This document shows, in pieces, positions 18,795 to 30,658 of a DNA stretch of 64,000 nt. The stretch is from the NCBI GenBank assembly GCA_900467185.1, contig UBPA01000001.1, positions 48,480 through 112,479 on the forward strand, given 5' to 3'. The translations under genes and the position numbers were made by a program. Origin of the DNA: Hyphomicrobiales bacterium. GTDB lineage: Bacteria; Pseudomonadota; Alphaproteobacteria; Rhizobiales; Rhizobiaceae. The notes under the pieces were generated by a model, which was not told the DNA's origin, ran no database searches, and saw only the letters and a program-made list of their open reading frames with translations. Every line of letters begins with the position of its first letter. Within the stretch, counting starts at the first letter, position 1.

Positions 18795-19622
18795 ATGCGC
18801 AGTTCGGTCGAGATATTCACCGTGGAAACAGGCGAGACGCGGGTGGTCTGGCAGACGGACCGGCTGGTGGAGGCGCCGAATTTCGCGCCCGACGGCAACG
18901 GCCTGATCGTCAACGACGATGGCCGGCTCTGGTACCTCGGTCTCGATGGCGGAGAGCCGGAGATGATCGACACGGGCTTTGCCGACCGGTTGAACAACGA
19001 CCACGGCGTTTCGCCGGACGGGCAACGGCTTGCGATCAGCGACAAGACGGAATTCGGGAAATCGGCGATCTACACGCTGCCGATCGGCGGCGGCACGCCG
19101 ACGCTCGTGACGCCGAACCTGCCCTCCTACTGGCATGGCTGGTCGCCGGACGGCAAGCGGATGACCTATTGCGGCATCCGCGACCAGGTGTTCGATATCT
19201 ATACGATCGCGGTCGATGGCGGGCAGGAGATGCGCCTGACGGATGGCGAAGGGCGCAATGACGGGCCGGACTATTCCGCCGACGGGCGCTGGATCTATTT
19301 CAACTCCAGCCGGTCTGGCCGGATGCAGATCTGGCGGGTGCCAGCGGAGGGCGGACCGGCGGAGCGCATCACCGACAGCCCCTATGGCGACTGGTTTCCG
19401 CATCCCTCGCCGGATGGCCGCAGCGTCCTCGTCATTTCCTATGACGGCGACGTGTTCGACCATCCGCGCGACCTGACGGTGCGACTTCGGTTGATGGACC
19501 CTGACGGCGGCAACGCCCGGGAATTGTTCGAGCTCTTCGGCGGGCAGGGCACGATGAACGTGCCGAACTGGTCTCCGGACGGGAAGAGCTTCGCCTTCGT
19601 CCGCTATGCGCCGGTGTCGTAA
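18795..19622 (+). CDS. TolB-like beta-propeller protein
   Basis: The 275-residue protein is built of WD40-like/TolB-type propeller blades, each with a phrase like [68 protein letters not shown] and [14 protein letters not shown]. No signal peptide is present ([13 protein letters not shown]), so it is probably cytoplasmic, unlike TolB itself. The ATG follows GGAGGAG. The function is unknown; propellers of this kind bind proteins or sugars. Confidence 0.8.
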   Translation: MRSSVEIFTVETGETRVVWQTDRLVEAPNFAPDGNGLIVNDDGRLWYLGLDGGEPEMIDTGFADRLNNDHGVSPDGQRLAISDKTEFGKSAIYTLPIGGGTPTLVTPNLPSYWHGWSPDGKRMTYCGIRDQVFDIYTIAVDGGQEMRLTDGEGRNDGPDYSADGRWIYFNSSRSGRMQIWRVPAEGGPAERITDSPYGDWFPHPSPDGRSVLVISYDGDVFDHPRDLTVRLRLMDPDGGNARELFELFGGQGTMNVPNWSPDGKSFAFVRYAPVS

Positions 19623-19631
19623 GCGCCTGTC

Positions 19632-20882
19632 TCAGTTCGTCTGCTGCGGCTGGTAGCCGGGGCCTGCGGGGTGGTGCAGGTCGATGGAGGATTCCTCGGC
19701 CGGCAGGAAGGAGGGGCCGACTTGGCGGACGCGGTTCGCCTTGGGGTCGTAGGGCCGCTCGTTGACGGCGGGCGAGGGGGTTTCGACAGGCGCCGTGGCC
19801 GGAAGGAACACTTTCGGGGCGGCAGGCTCCGGGGCCGTGGGTGCGGCGGTCGCAGGTTGCGGCTTCGTGGTGATGGTGACCACGGCCTTGTCGGACGGGG
19901 TGCTCATACGGGGAGCGGGTGCATCGCCGGGCAGGGTCGAGAAGCCGGAGCCGGGGTTCGTGGCGGCCGATTGCGACGGAATGCGGCAGCCGCACTGGCT
20001 GCGGGCGGCGGGGCTTCCGCTCTTGTAGGCGAACGCCGTGGGCAGATCGGTATAGGGGCTGCCGGTGCTGGCCGAGATCATGTCCTGCGTCTCGCCGGTC
20101 AGCGGGTGATAGTAGAGTTCGGTTGTCGCACCCGGGCAGCGTGCGCTGCAGGTTTGCGCATCGCGCTCGAAATCGTCCGGCGTGGCGTTGGCGGAGATCG
20201 GGAAGAACGAGCCGTCGCAGGTGCGCACGCACATGGTGCGCAGCGGACCGTCCTGCGTCAGGAGATGAAGGTTGGGGGCGGACAGGTCCGTTATCGGCGG
20301 CTCGGACACAGGCCCGTCTGACGGCCCTCTCAGGCTCGTCTCTTCGCTGCCGATCGGCGGAAGGTCGGCGATGATGTTGCGAAAGCGGCGGGGTTCGGAT
20401 GCAGCCGGGCCCGAGACCGACGCGCTGACGAGATCGCTGTCGACCGCCTCGCAGCGATTGGCCTGCAGGGCCACCAGCACGCGGCGGCGGGCCGCGTCAT
20501 CGTCCGATCCGGCAATCTCTTCCGCGCGGCGCGCTTTTAGCTCCGCGAGATCTTCGCTGATGGCGGCGATCCGGTTGTCGAGGTCTGCGCAGGCCTCCTC
20601 GTTGTCGCCGTTGATGACGGTGACGCTGTCCGTGCTGCAGCCAAGCATCCGCTGCTGGCTGCGCGCACTGCGCAACTCGAGATTCTGCCGCGTTATGGCG
20701 CCCGTGAAATTGCGCTGGCGGGTGTCGTCATAGCCGCGGTCGCCGGTGTCGTTCGACACGGTTTCGGGCAAGTCGGCGAGGCGCGAGAACAGCCTGTCGC
20801 ACAGCGGAGAGGCTTCGGCACCCGCGGACAGGCACAGGAGCGGCGCGAGCAATGCGGCCATGGACACTCTGCGGATACTCAA
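19632..20882 (-). CDS. DUF2865 domain secreted protein
   Basis: The 416-residue protein has a signal peptide (MSIRRVSMAALLAPLLCLSA, cleavage near AEA/SPL), a cysteine-containing middle region and the DUF2865 signature CVRTCDGSFFPIS with further cysteines (CSARCPG). The C-terminal 130 residues are Pro/Ala-rich (PATAAPTAPEPAAP). Pairs of cysteines suggest disulfides in the periplasm. The role is unknown. It lies convergent with the beta-propeller gene, nine bases apart. Confidence 0.82.
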   Translation of the reverse strand: MSIRRVSMAALLAPLLCLSAGAEASPLCDRLFSRLADLPETVSNDTGDRGYDDTRQRNFTGAITRQNLELRSARSQQRMLGCSTDSVTVINGDNEEACADLDNRIAAISEDLAELKARRAEEIAGSDDDAARRRVLVALQANRCEAVDSDLVSASVSGPAASEPRRFRNIIADLPPIGSEETSLRGPSDGPVSEPPITDLSAPNLHLLTQDGPLRTMCVRTCDGSFFPISANATPDDFERDAQTCSARCPGATTELYYHPLTGETQDMISASTGSPYTDLPTAFAYKSGSPAARSQCGCRIPSQSAATNPGSGFSTLPGDAPAPRMSTPSDKAVVTITTKPQPATAAPTAPEPAAPKVFLPATAPVETPSPAVNERPYDPKANRVRQVGPSFLPAEESSIDLHHPAGPGYQPQQTN

Positions 20883-20908
20883 ACGTCGCCTGCCTCGGTG
20901 GGAATGTC

Positions 20909-20957
20909 CGGTCTCCCGGAGAGACCGATGAGATCCGCGCCTCTGGGAGCGCGGATC
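20909..20957. other. Two adjacent hairpins between maeB and DUF2865 gene
   Basis: CGGTCTC/GAGACCG (20909-20915 with 20921-20927, loop CCGGA) and GATCCGCGC/GCGCGGATC (20932-20940 with 20949-20957, loop CTCTGGGA) are perfect inverted repeats. On the minus strand they lie downstream of maeB and just ahead of the DUF2865 gene. Neither has a T-tract, so a processing or attenuation role is as likely as termination. Confidence 0.5.
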
Positions 20958-21038
20958 AAGACCTTATCATAGTCGCTTTGCCGCCGGCTGCAACGCGCCG
21001 CGCGATCACATTCGCGCGGCCTGCACGGCGAGAGAGCT

Positions 21039-23351
<2,313 letters not shown>

Positions 23352-23465
23352 CGCGTCAGTACCCTCTTTCAGAACGGGGTTCTTCTGGCACGAATTCGCC
23401 GGTGCGTACAGTTCGCGGCCATGGTTTTGGCAGTGTTCTCACAATCACGTGTGGTGTTGTCATGC

Positions 23466-23492
23466 TCCTGAAACAGGAGTCTGTTTTCAGGA
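23466..23492. other. Inverted repeat in maeB / phosphoesterase intergenic region
   Basis: TCCTGAAACAG and CTGTTTTCAGGA form an 11-bp stem with one bulged T. It lies between the divergent genes starting at 23351 and 23540, so it may be an operator or a 5' leader hairpin. Confidence 0.4.
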
Positions 23493-23539
23493 ATGGCAGC
23501 ACTTGAAACACGAAAGCATCCGAAACCCGGAGAGGACCG

Positions 23540-24409
23540 ATGGACCAGAGAGTGAGCGAGCCTGCCGTCCGGCATTTCCGGACCCTGTTCATTTCCGACG
23601 TGCATCTCGGCTCCAAGGCGGCGAAGACCGATTACCTGCTCGATTTCCTGCGCCTGCACGACGCCGACACGATCATTCTCGTCGGCGATATCATCGACGG
23701 ATGGCGGCTGAAGCGCTCCTGGTACTGGCCGCAATCCTGCAACGACGTGGTGCAGAAGCTGCTGCGCAAGGCCCGCAAGGGCACGCGGATCATCTATATT
23801 CCCGGCAATCACGACGAATTCCTGCGCGCCTTTCCGGGCACGCATTTCGGCGGCATCGAAGTGGCCTCGCGCCATATCCATGAAAGCGCCGACGGACTGC
23901 GCTATCTGGTGCTGCACGGGGACGAGTTCGACGTCGTGGTGCGCAATGCACGGCTGCTCGCCTATCTCGGCGACTGGGCCTACGACATGGCGATCGTCAT
24001 CAATATCGGGCTTGCCGCCGTGCGCCGCCGGCTCGGCATGCCCTACTGGTCGTTTTCGGCCTGGGCGAAGCAGCAGGTCAAGCATGCCGTCAACTTCATC
24101 GGCGAATTCCAGACGGTGGTGGCCGCGGAAGCGCGCAGGGCCGAGGCCGACGGCGTGGTCTGCGGGCATATCCACCACGCGGTGATCGAGGAGATCGACG
24201 GCATCCGCTACATGAATTCCGGTGACTGGGTGGAAAGCTGCACGGCGATTGCCGAGCATGACGACGGCCGCATGGAGCTGATCACCTGGAACGTGCTTGC
24301 CGGGAACGCGAACGCGGTGACGGCGGGAGCGGGCGCCCCGCAGCCGGCCGACGACACCAGCGAGGCGCAGGCCCTGGTCGGCGCGCTGCTCGCGCGGCAT
24401 GCCGCCTGA
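23540..24409 (+). CDS. LpxH-like UDP-2,3-diacylglucosamine diphosphatase family metallophosphoesterase
   Basis: The 289-residue calcineurin-type phosphoesterase carries all metal motifs: FISDVHLGSKAAKTDY, LVGDIIDGWRLKR, IYIPGNHDEF, VLHGDEFD and VVCGHIHHAVIEEI. This arrangement is the LpxH/UDP-2,3-diacylglucosamine hydrolase family. It is longer than E. coli LpxH (240 residues), with a basic, hydrophobic insert (about 150-200) that could bind the membrane. Because lpxI is present in the lipid A operon, this protein may be redundant or may act on another lipid pyrophosphate. The ATG follows GGAGAGG-like bases. Confidence 0.8.
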   Translation: MDQRVSEPAVRHFRTLFISDVHLGSKAAKTDYLLDFLRLHDADTIILVGDIIDGWRLKRSWYWPQSCNDVVQKLLRKARKGTRIIYIPGNHDEFLRAFPGTHFGGIEVASRHIHESADGLRYLVLHGDEFDVVVRNARLLAYLGDWAYDMAIVINIGLAAVRRRLGMPYWSFSAWAKQQVKHAVNFIGEFQTVVAAEARRAEADGVVCGHIHHAVIEEIDGIRYMNSGDWVESCTAIAEHDDGRMELITWNVLAGNANAVTAGAGAPQPADDTSEAQALVGALLARHAA

Positions 24410-24529
24410 GCCGGTGCCTTTGCACAACGCGCCGGTGACGGCGATCTCCCCGGTTGTGCGCGCGGGTTCGCACTGGCGCGACCCGCCCGGGACATGATAA
24501 CCGGCAGGATCGACATCAGGTCATCCCGC

Positions 24530-25753
24530 ATGGATTCTCCGTCCTCGCCACCACCGGCCGAACCGGCGCCGCCGTCGCGATTCGTCGCGCGGATCGCGCT
24601 ACTGTTCAGCGCGCCGCTGTTCATCAACGGGTTTGCGCTGCCCTTCTTCCCGGTCTGGCTGGCCTCGCTGTCATTCGACGCGGCGCAGATTTCGGTGATT
24701 CTGGCGGTGCCGATGTTCGTGCGGGTGTTCTCGGCGCCGGTCGCTGGCATGATCGCGGATAAGCTTGGCGAGCGGACGCGGCTTCTCCTCTGGTCGGCCG
24801 GACTGTCGCTGCTGACGGCGCTCGGGCTGTTCGTCTCCCACGCGTTCTGGGCGGTGCTGGCCATCTACACGCTGCAGGGCGTGGTCTATTCGCCCTATGT
24901 GCCGATCGTCGAGGCGGTGGCGCTGACCGGCGTGCGGCGCTGGGGTTTCGACTATGCGCGCATGCGGCTGTGGGGCTCCATCGCCTTTATCTGTGCGACG
25001 ATGATCGGCGGCGCGCTGATCAGCCGTTTCGGCGCGATGATGGTGCTGCCGGCGATGACGGTGGGCTTCCTCGCCATGGTCGCGGTCACGTTCCTTGCGC
25101 CGCGCGTGGGCGCGCCACGGCGGCCCTCCACGCTGACGACCCTCGCCGAGCCGCCGCCGAAGGCGCTGCGCGCGCCCGACATCCAGATGCTGCTGATGGG
25201 CGTCGGGCTCGTGAACGGCAGCCATGGCATGCTGTTTGCGTTTTCGGCGCTCTACTGGACGAGCATCGGGTTCTCGGGAACCGAGGTGGGGCTGCTCTGG
25301 AGCGCCGGCGTCGCGGCCGAGATCGCGATGTTCGCGGCGGCCAAAGCGATTCTCGTGCGGGTCAGCCTCTGGGCGATGATTTTCTCGGGCGCGGGGCTCG
25401 CCATTCTGCGCTGGCTCGTCTTTCCGCTCGATCTCGGCTTCTGGGGCTTTTTCGCGCTGCAATGTTCCCACGCCTTCACCTACGCCATCATGCACACGGG
25501 ATTGCAGACCATGCTGGTGCGTCGCGTGGCCGAGCGGCAGGAGACGGCGGCGCAGGGGCTCTACTTCTTCTATACCGGCATCTTTACGGCGCTCTGCACC
25601 TTCGTCTCCGGCATCTTCTACGGCTGGTTCGGCGTGCACGGCTTCCTGTCCATGGCGGTCGCCGCCTTCATCGGCTTCGCGCTGATCATCGCGGCCTGGA
25701 CGCTTCAGCCCCAGAGTTCGGGCTCCAGCGGCATGAGCAGGGAACCCTCATAG
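24530..25753 (+). CDS. MFS transporter, phenylpropionate permease (HcaT) type
   Basis: The protein (407 residues from the ATG at 24530; another in-frame ATG at 24494 adds 12) has about twelve membrane helices, such as IALLFSAPLFINGFALPFFP and AIYTLQGVVYSPYVPIVEAV. The early motif FFPVWLASLSFDAAQISVIL is like the PPP/HcaT branch of the major facilitator superfamily. The substrate is unknown. Its last 49 bases overlap dgcA, which runs toward it. I prefer 24530 because AGG lies nine bases upstream and 24494 has only CGGGA. Confidence 0.82.
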   Translation: MDSPSSPPPAEPAPPSRFVARIALLFSAPLFINGFALPFFPVWLASLSFDAAQISVILAVPMFVRVFSAPVAGMIADKLGERTRLLLWSAGLSLLTALGLFVSHAFWAVLAIYTLQGVVYSPYVPIVEAVALTGVRRWGFDYARMRLWGSIAFICATMIGGALISRFGAMMVLPAMTVGFLAMVAVTFLAPRVGAPRRPSTLTTLAEPPPKALRAPDIQMLLMGVGLVNGSHGMLFAFSALYWTSIGFSGTEVGLLWSAGVAAEIAMFAAAKAILVRVSLWAMIFSGAGLAILRWLVFPLDLGFWGFFALQCSHAFTYAIMHTGLQTMLVRRVAERQETAAQGLYFFYTGIFTALCTFVSGIFYGWFGVHGFLSMAVAAFIGFALIIAAWTLQPQSSGSSGMSREPS

Positions 25754-26685
25754 CGCAGGCCGGGCTCGCGGTCGCGCGCAAGCAGCAGCGGGCCGTCGAG
25801 GTCGACGAAGGCAGCACCCTGCGCGAGAAGGGCTGCGGGCGCCATGGCGAGCGATGTGCCCACCATGCAACCGACCATGACGTCGAGGCCGAGCACGCGT
25901 GCGCGATCACGCATGTCGAAGGCGTGGGTAAGGCCACCGGTCTTGTCGAGCTTGATGTTGACGGCGTCGTAACGGCCGGCGAGGTGATCGAGATCGGCGA
26001 TGGTGTGGACGCTTTCATCCGCACAGACGGGGACCGGCCGGGAGATGCGGGCCAGCATCTCGTCCTGGCCGGCCGGCAGCGGCTGTTCGATGAGCGCGAT
26101 GCCGGCCTCCGCGCAGACGGCGAAATGCGCGGCGAGATTCTCGGGCGTCCAGCCCTCATTGGCATCGAGGATGATGACCGATTCGGGGGCGGCGCGTCGG
26201 ACGGCGCGGATGCGGGCGGCGTCTTCGGCGGTGCCGACCTTGACCTTGAGGACCGGCCGAAAGGCGGCCTCGGCTGCGCGGGCTGCCATCGTCTCGGCGT
26301 CGGCGAGCGAAATCGTGTAGGCGGTGACGAGGGGCTGCGGCAAGGGCAGGCCGGCAAGCTGCCAGACGGGCAGGGCGCTCTTTTTGGCCTCCAGGTCCCA
26401 CATCGCGCAGTCCACCGCGTTGCGTGCGGCACCCGGCGGCATGATGCGGGCAAGTTCGGCCCGGCCGATGCCGCGCTCGATCGCGTGACGGCAGGCCTCA
26501 ATGGCCGCGACGACGCTTTCGATCGTTTCGCCATAGCGGGCATAGGGCACGCATTCGCCGATGCCGCTCGTCACGCCCTCCCGCAGCCGGCAGCTGACGA
26601 CGGCGGCCGCCGTCTTCGACCCGCGCGAAATGGTGAATTCTCCGGCGATGGGAAAATGCTCGACGGTGATCTCAAGCGTTGTCAT
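25705..26685 (-). CDS. dgcA: Dipeptide epimerase (enolase superfamily)
   Basis: The 326-residue protein matches L-Ala-D/L-Glu-type epimerases and the rhizobial DgcA family, acting on small peptides perhaps from murein turnover. The capping domain (about 1-120) ends at ARNAVDCAMWDLEAKKS. The barrel shows the catalytic KxK in LKVKVG, metal ligands in ILDANEGW, LIEQPL and CADES, and the second lysine in NIKLDKTGG. The usual partner dgcN is not seen here. It is divergent from the mla operon and converges into the MFS gene. Confidence 0.85.
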   Translation of the reverse strand: MTTLEITVEHFPIAGEFTISRGSKTAAAVVSCRLREGVTSGIGECVPYARYGETIESVVAAIEACRHAIERGIGRAELARIMPPGAARNAVDCAMWDLEAKKSALPVWQLAGLPLPQPLVTAYTISLADAETMAARAAEAAFRPVLKVKVGTAEDAARIRAVRRAAPESVIILDANEGWTPENLAAHFAVCAEAGIALIEQPLPAGQDEMLARISRPVPVCADESVHTIADLDHLAGRYDAVNIKLDKTGGLTHAFDMRDRARVLGLDVMVGCMVGTSLAMAPAALLAQGAAFVDLDGPLLLARDREPGLRYEGSLLMPLEPELWG

Positions 26686-26881
26686 CTGCGTATAGCCTTT
26701 CCGAAACGATGCACGGTACGTGCAGCTTTAAGGAACGTGGCATCGACATCACGGTCGTCAACTGCCTGTCGTCACGATTGTCCCCGGCGTCTTTTCCATC
26801 GGTGACAACGTTAACGCCAGTCGCTATGAGTGTTGGAAGATCGCTACCGATGCAACCTTTCCCCAGAGAATTTAGAACCGC

Positions 26882-28045
26882 GTGACCAAAACCCTCGTCA
26901 AGACTGAAGCGACCGTCGAGCGCGACGATTCCGGCGAGAAGGGGGACACAGTCTATCGCTTCGGCGGCAACTGGCGCGCCTCCGGCCTGCCATCCGCGGT
27001 GAAGCGTCTGGACGAAATGGCCAAGCCTGCCGGCGGGCCGCAGGGCGCGCAAATCCGATTCGACCTTTCCGACATCACCGCCATGGACACGGCCGGCGCC
27101 TGGATCATCCGCCGCTTCATGACGAAGCTGGGCGGCGACGAGGCGGTGACGCTGGACGGCGGCAATGCCGGCTATCTCGAGCTGGTGAAGGCTCTGCCGG
27201 CCGAACTGCGCGAACCGCAGGCCGATGACGGCCCGGCGCGCACGCTGGCCGATCGCGTCTTCCAGCCGATCGGCAAGGCCGTCCTCTCCATGTGGGACGA
27301 CATGGTGGCCGCGATGTACATCGTCGGCTCGGCGGTTCGCGGCGCCCAGCTGAAGGTCGGCCGCCACAGCGGTCTCTCGCCGGCCGCCATTGTCAACCAG
27401 ATCGATCGCATGGGCGTGCAGGCCGTGCCGATCGTCGCCCTGATGTCGTTCCTGATCGGCGCCATCATCGCGCAGCAGGGCGCCTTCCAGCTGCGCTATT
27501 TCGGCGCCGAGCTGTTCGTGGTCGATCTCGTCGGCATTCTGCAGCTGCGTGAAATCGGCGTGCTCCTGACCGCCATCATGATCGCCGGCCGCTCCGGCAG
27601 CGCGATCACGGCCGAGGTGGGCTCGATGAAGATGCGCGAGGAGATCGATGCGCTGAAGGTCATGGGCCTGAGCCCCATCGGCATCCTCGTGTTTCCGCGC
27701 CTCGTCGCTCTCACCATCGCCCTGCCGCTGCTGACGATCATCGCCAATTTCGCGGCGCTTTCGGGTGCTGCCCTGGTGGTCAACATCTATTCCGGCATCA
27801 CGCTCGACACCTTCCTCGCCCGCCTGCAGGAGGCGGTCGATTTCTCCTCCGTGCTCGCCGGCATGATCAAGGCGCCGTTCATGGCGCTGATCATCGGCAT
27901 CGTGGCCTCGGTCGAGGGCATGAAGGTCGGTGGCAGTGCCGAATCGCTCGGCAAGCACGTGACGCAATCGGTGGTGAAGTCGATCTTCGTGGTCATCCTC
28001 ATCGACGCCCTCTTCGCCATCTTCTACTCGGCGATCAATTTCTGA
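26882..28045 (+). CDS. mlaE: MlaE-family permease with N-terminal STAS domain
   Basis: This is the membrane subunit of an Mla-type ABC transporter that moves phospholipids between inner and outer membranes. The 387-residue protein starts with an MlaB-like STAS domain (about 20-115; FDLSDITAMDTAGAWIIRRF), then the MlaE domain with SFLIGAIIAQQGAFQLRYFG, LREIGVLLTAIMIAGRSGSA and GMKVGGSAESLGKHVTQSVV. The fusion replaces the separate MlaB of E. coli. The GTG start at 26882 gives the whole STAS fold. The stop is followed at once by the SD sequence of mlaF. Confidence 0.94.
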   Translation: MTKTLVKTEATVERDDSGEKGDTVYRFGGNWRASGLPSAVKRLDEMAKPAGGPQGAQIRFDLSDITAMDTAGAWIIRRFMTKLGGDEAVTLDGGNAGYLELVKALPAELREPQADDGPARTLADRVFQPIGKAVLSMWDDMVAAMYIVGSAVRGAQLKVGRHSGLSPAAIVNQIDRMGVQAVPIVALMSFLIGAIIAQQGAFQLRYFGAELFVVDLVGILQLREIGVLLTAIMIAGRSGSAITAEVGSMKMREEIDALKVMGLSPIGILVFPRLVALTIALPLLTIIANFAALSGAALVVNIYSGITLDTFLARLQEAVDFSSVLAGMIKAPFMALIIGIVASVEGMKVGGSAESLGKHVTQSVVKSIFVVILIDALFAIFYSAINF

Positions 28046-28059
28046 TGGAGGCGACACCG

Positions 28060-28995
28060 ATGCAGACCGCCGACGATGCACAGGACACGACGCCTCATGA
28101 GGTCGAGGCGCCCGGCCGGGTCATGACCAAGGGCGAGGGCGACCGCGAGGTCATCCTGTCGGTCAAGGACCTGACGGTCGCCTTCGGTTCGAACGTGGTG
28201 CTGGATGCGCTGAACCTCGATATCTATCGCGGCGAGATCCTCGGCTTCGTCGGGCCTTCGGGCACCGGCAAGTCGGTGCTGATGCGCACCGTGCTGCGGC
28301 TCCTGCCGCGCCGGGCCGGCAAGATCGAGATCCTCGGCGCCGAATATGATGCGGTGAGCGACGAGGAACGTGTGGAACTCGACACGCGGCTGGGCGTGCT
28401 GTTTCAGCATGGCGCCTTGTTCTCCTCGCTGACGGTGAAGGAGAACATCCAGGTTCCGATGCGGGAATATCTCGATCTGCCGCAGGAGATCATGGACGAT
28501 CTGGCGCGGCTGAAGATCGAGCTGGTGGGCCTTGCGCCGGAAGCGGCCGACAAGTTCCCCTCCGAGCTCTCGGGCGGCATGATCAAGCGCGCGGCTCTGG
28601 CGCGTGCGCTGGCGCTCGATCCGGACCTCGTCTTCCTCGACGAGCCGACCTCGGGTCTCGACCCGATCGGTGCCGCCGAGTTCGATGAATTGATCGCGCG
28701 GCTGCGGGACACTCTCGGGCTGACCGTGTATATGGTGACTCACGACCTCGACAGCCTGTTTTCGGTCTGCGACCGCATTGCCGTTCTCGGGAACAAGAAG
28801 GTCATGGTGGAAGGGACGATCGAGGACATGCTCGCCTCCGACGACGACTGGGTGCAGTCCTACTTCCGTGGCAAGCGGGCGCGCTCGATCGTGCGCGACG
28901 ATGGCCAGAAAGACCTGCATCACCACGATCCGAACGCGCCGCGGCGCGACGAGACCGGCCGACAGGGCAACCCGCAAAGCGGGCGTGCACGCTGA
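28060..28995 (+). CDS. mlaF: MlaF-type ABC transporter ATPase
   Basis: This is the ATP-hydrolysing subunit of the Mla transporter. The 311-residue protein has Walker A FVGPSGTGKSVLMR, signature ELSGGMIKRAALARALAL, Walker B DLVFLDEPTSGLDPIG and the switch His in VTHDLD. The His-rich basic tail (KDLHHHDPNAPRRD) extends past the usual domain. I chose the ATG at 28060 because GGAGG lies eight bases upstream; an ATG at 28045 overlapping the mlaE stop is possible and adds five residues. Coupling with mlaE is very tight. Confidence 0.94.
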   Translation: MQTADDAQDTTPHEVEAPGRVMTKGEGDREVILSVKDLTVAFGSNVVLDALNLDIYRGEILGFVGPSGTGKSVLMRTVLRLLPRRAGKIEILGAEYDAVSDEERVELDTRLGVLFQHGALFSSLTVKENIQVPMREYLDLPQEIMDDLARLKIELVGLAPEAADKFPSELSGGMIKRAALARALALDPDLVFLDEPTSGLDPIGAAEFDELIARLRDTLGLTVYMVTHDLDSLFSVCDRIAVLGNKKVMVEGTIEDMLASDDDWVQSYFRGKRARSIVRDDGQKDLHHHDPNAPRRDETGRQGNPQSGRAR

Positions 28996-29059
28996 CCGGC
29001 CTGAACCGTTTCATACAGTTTTAATTCAGGCCCGCGCGGCCACAGGGTAGACGCCAAAG

Positions 29060-30430
29060 ATGGAAACCAAAGCCAACTACACGATCGTCGGGTTCTTCAC
29101 CATCGCCGTGATCGTCGCCGCCTTCGGGTTCGTCTACTGGATGTCCCAGTTCGGACGCGGCGGCGAGATGGTCGAGCTGGTCGTGAGCATTCCCGGCTCC
29201 GCCAACGGCCTGAGCGTCGGCTCGCCGGTGCGCTTCAACGGGATTCCCGTCGGCAGCGTCCGCAGCCTCGCGATCAACGCCAACGATCCGCGCTATTCGG
29301 TCGCCGTCACCGAAGTCTCGGCCGATGCGCCGGTGCTGACCTCGACCAAGGCGACACTCGAAGTGCAGGGCCTGACGGGTGCGGCTTATATCGAGCTCAG
29401 CGGCGGCAACAAGGGCGAGCCGAGCATTCTGCGCAAGGCGTTGGACGAGGGCACCTCGGCCCAGATCCAGGCCGACCAGTCGAGCGTGACGAGCCTGCTG
29501 GCCACCGCCGACAAGATCATGGACCGGGCCAATGACGCGATCGGCGATATCCAGGGCTTCGTCTCCGACGTGCGCGGACCGCTGACCGGTACCATCACCA
29601 ATGCCGAGCGCTTCTCCAAGTCGCTGGCCGACAATTCCGAGGGGATCGACCAGTTCCTCGAAAGCGTGAGCGCGCTCTCGACCTCCATCAACAGCGCCGC
29701 CGAAAAGCTCGATTCGACGCTGACCTCGGCCGATGCGCTGGTGAAATCGGTCAATCCGCAGGACGTAAACCGCATCGTCTCCAACGTCGCGCGCATGAGC
29801 GACGAGCTGACGGCGGCGTCCGCCGGCGTGTCCGACACGATCGCGACGATCCGCAAGACCGCCGAGACCTACGAGCGCTTCGGCACGAATGCGACCACGA
29901 CGCTCGCCAAGGTCGATTCGCTGCTGGGTGCCGTCGATTCGCAGAAGGTGGGCAATGTCATCAACGACGCCTCGGTCGCGAGCGCCGACGCCCGCCGCGC
30001 GATCTCGACCTTCGCGTCGCTGGCCGACAGCGTGCGCGAGCGCCAGCCGGAAATCGACCAGACGATCACCGACGTGACTCAGATGGCCAACAAGCTGAAC
30101 GCCGCCTCCAGCCGCGTCGACGGCATTCTCGTCAAACTCGACGGGTTCCTGGGCGATGCGGACGCACCCGGCATCTCGCAGGATGCTCGCCAGACGCTCG
30201 CCTCGTTCCGCAGCGTCGCCGACAACATCAACGCCCAGATCGGCCCGATCGCCAACAATCTGAAGCGCTTCACCAGCTCCGGCCTGCGCGACATCGAGGC
30301 GCTGGTGGACGACACGCGCCGGACGGTGCAGTCGCTCGACAACACGATCTCGACCTTCGACAAGAACCCGCAGCGGCTTCTCTTCGGCGGCGAGACGGTC
30401 AAGCAGTATGACGGCCGCACGCGCCGGTAA
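29060..30430 (+). CDS. mlaD: MlaD-type MCE domain substrate-binding protein
   Basis: This inner-membrane-anchored periplasmic lipid-binding subunit has an N-terminal helix (TIVGFFTIAVIVAAFGFVYW, about 8-27) and an MCE domain at about 40-118 (PGSANGLSVGSPVRFNGIPVG, then GLTGAAYIELSG). A long alpha-helical C-terminal region (about 150-440) is rich in Ala, Ser and Asp with coiled-coil character, typical of long MCE proteins. With 456 residues it is far longer than E. coli MlaD (183), so it may build an extended helical tube. It sits 64 bp after mlaF on the same strand. Confidence 0.92.
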   Translation: METKANYTIVGFFTIAVIVAAFGFVYWMSQFGRGGEMVELVVSIPGSANGLSVGSPVRFNGIPVGSVRSLAINANDPRYSVAVTEVSADAPVLTSTKATLEVQGLTGAAYIELSGGNKGEPSILRKALDEGTSAQIQADQSSVTSLLATADKIMDRANDAIGDIQGFVSDVRGPLTGTITNAERFSKSLADNSEGIDQFLESVSALSTSINSAAEKLDSTLTSADALVKSVNPQDVNRIVSNVARMSDELTAASAGVSDTIATIRKTAETYERFGTNATTTLAKVDSLLGAVDSQKVGNVINDASVASADARRAISTFASLADSVRERQPEIDQTITDVTQMANKLNAASSRVDGILVKLDGFLGDADAPGISQDARQTLASFRSVADNINAQIGPIANNLKRFTSSGLRDIEALVDDTRRTVQSLDNTISTFDKNPQRLLFGGETVKQYDGRTRR

Positions 30431-30658
30431 GGCTGGATCACGCTGAAGGCGATTCGCCTGAAGGGCGGGACCGGCCGGGTTCGATGGCCGATCCCGCGCT
30501 CGCAAGACGCGTTCTGCAGGGTGTAACGGACGAGAAGCGTGACATGCCTGCACAGCTTGACGCTTTTCCGCGCGACAGGTGGTGCGACGAAGGCGTTTCG
30601 CTCTTGTCTTGTTCAAGTCGCCGCTTAGATTGCTCCCATCAATAAGGGTCATGGCTGA

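Noticed and set aside
30471..30505. A tRNA T-arm-like phrase (gggttcgat) in a hairpin between mlaD and the lipoprotein gene.
   Set aside because: No acceptor, D or anticodon arms can be built around it.
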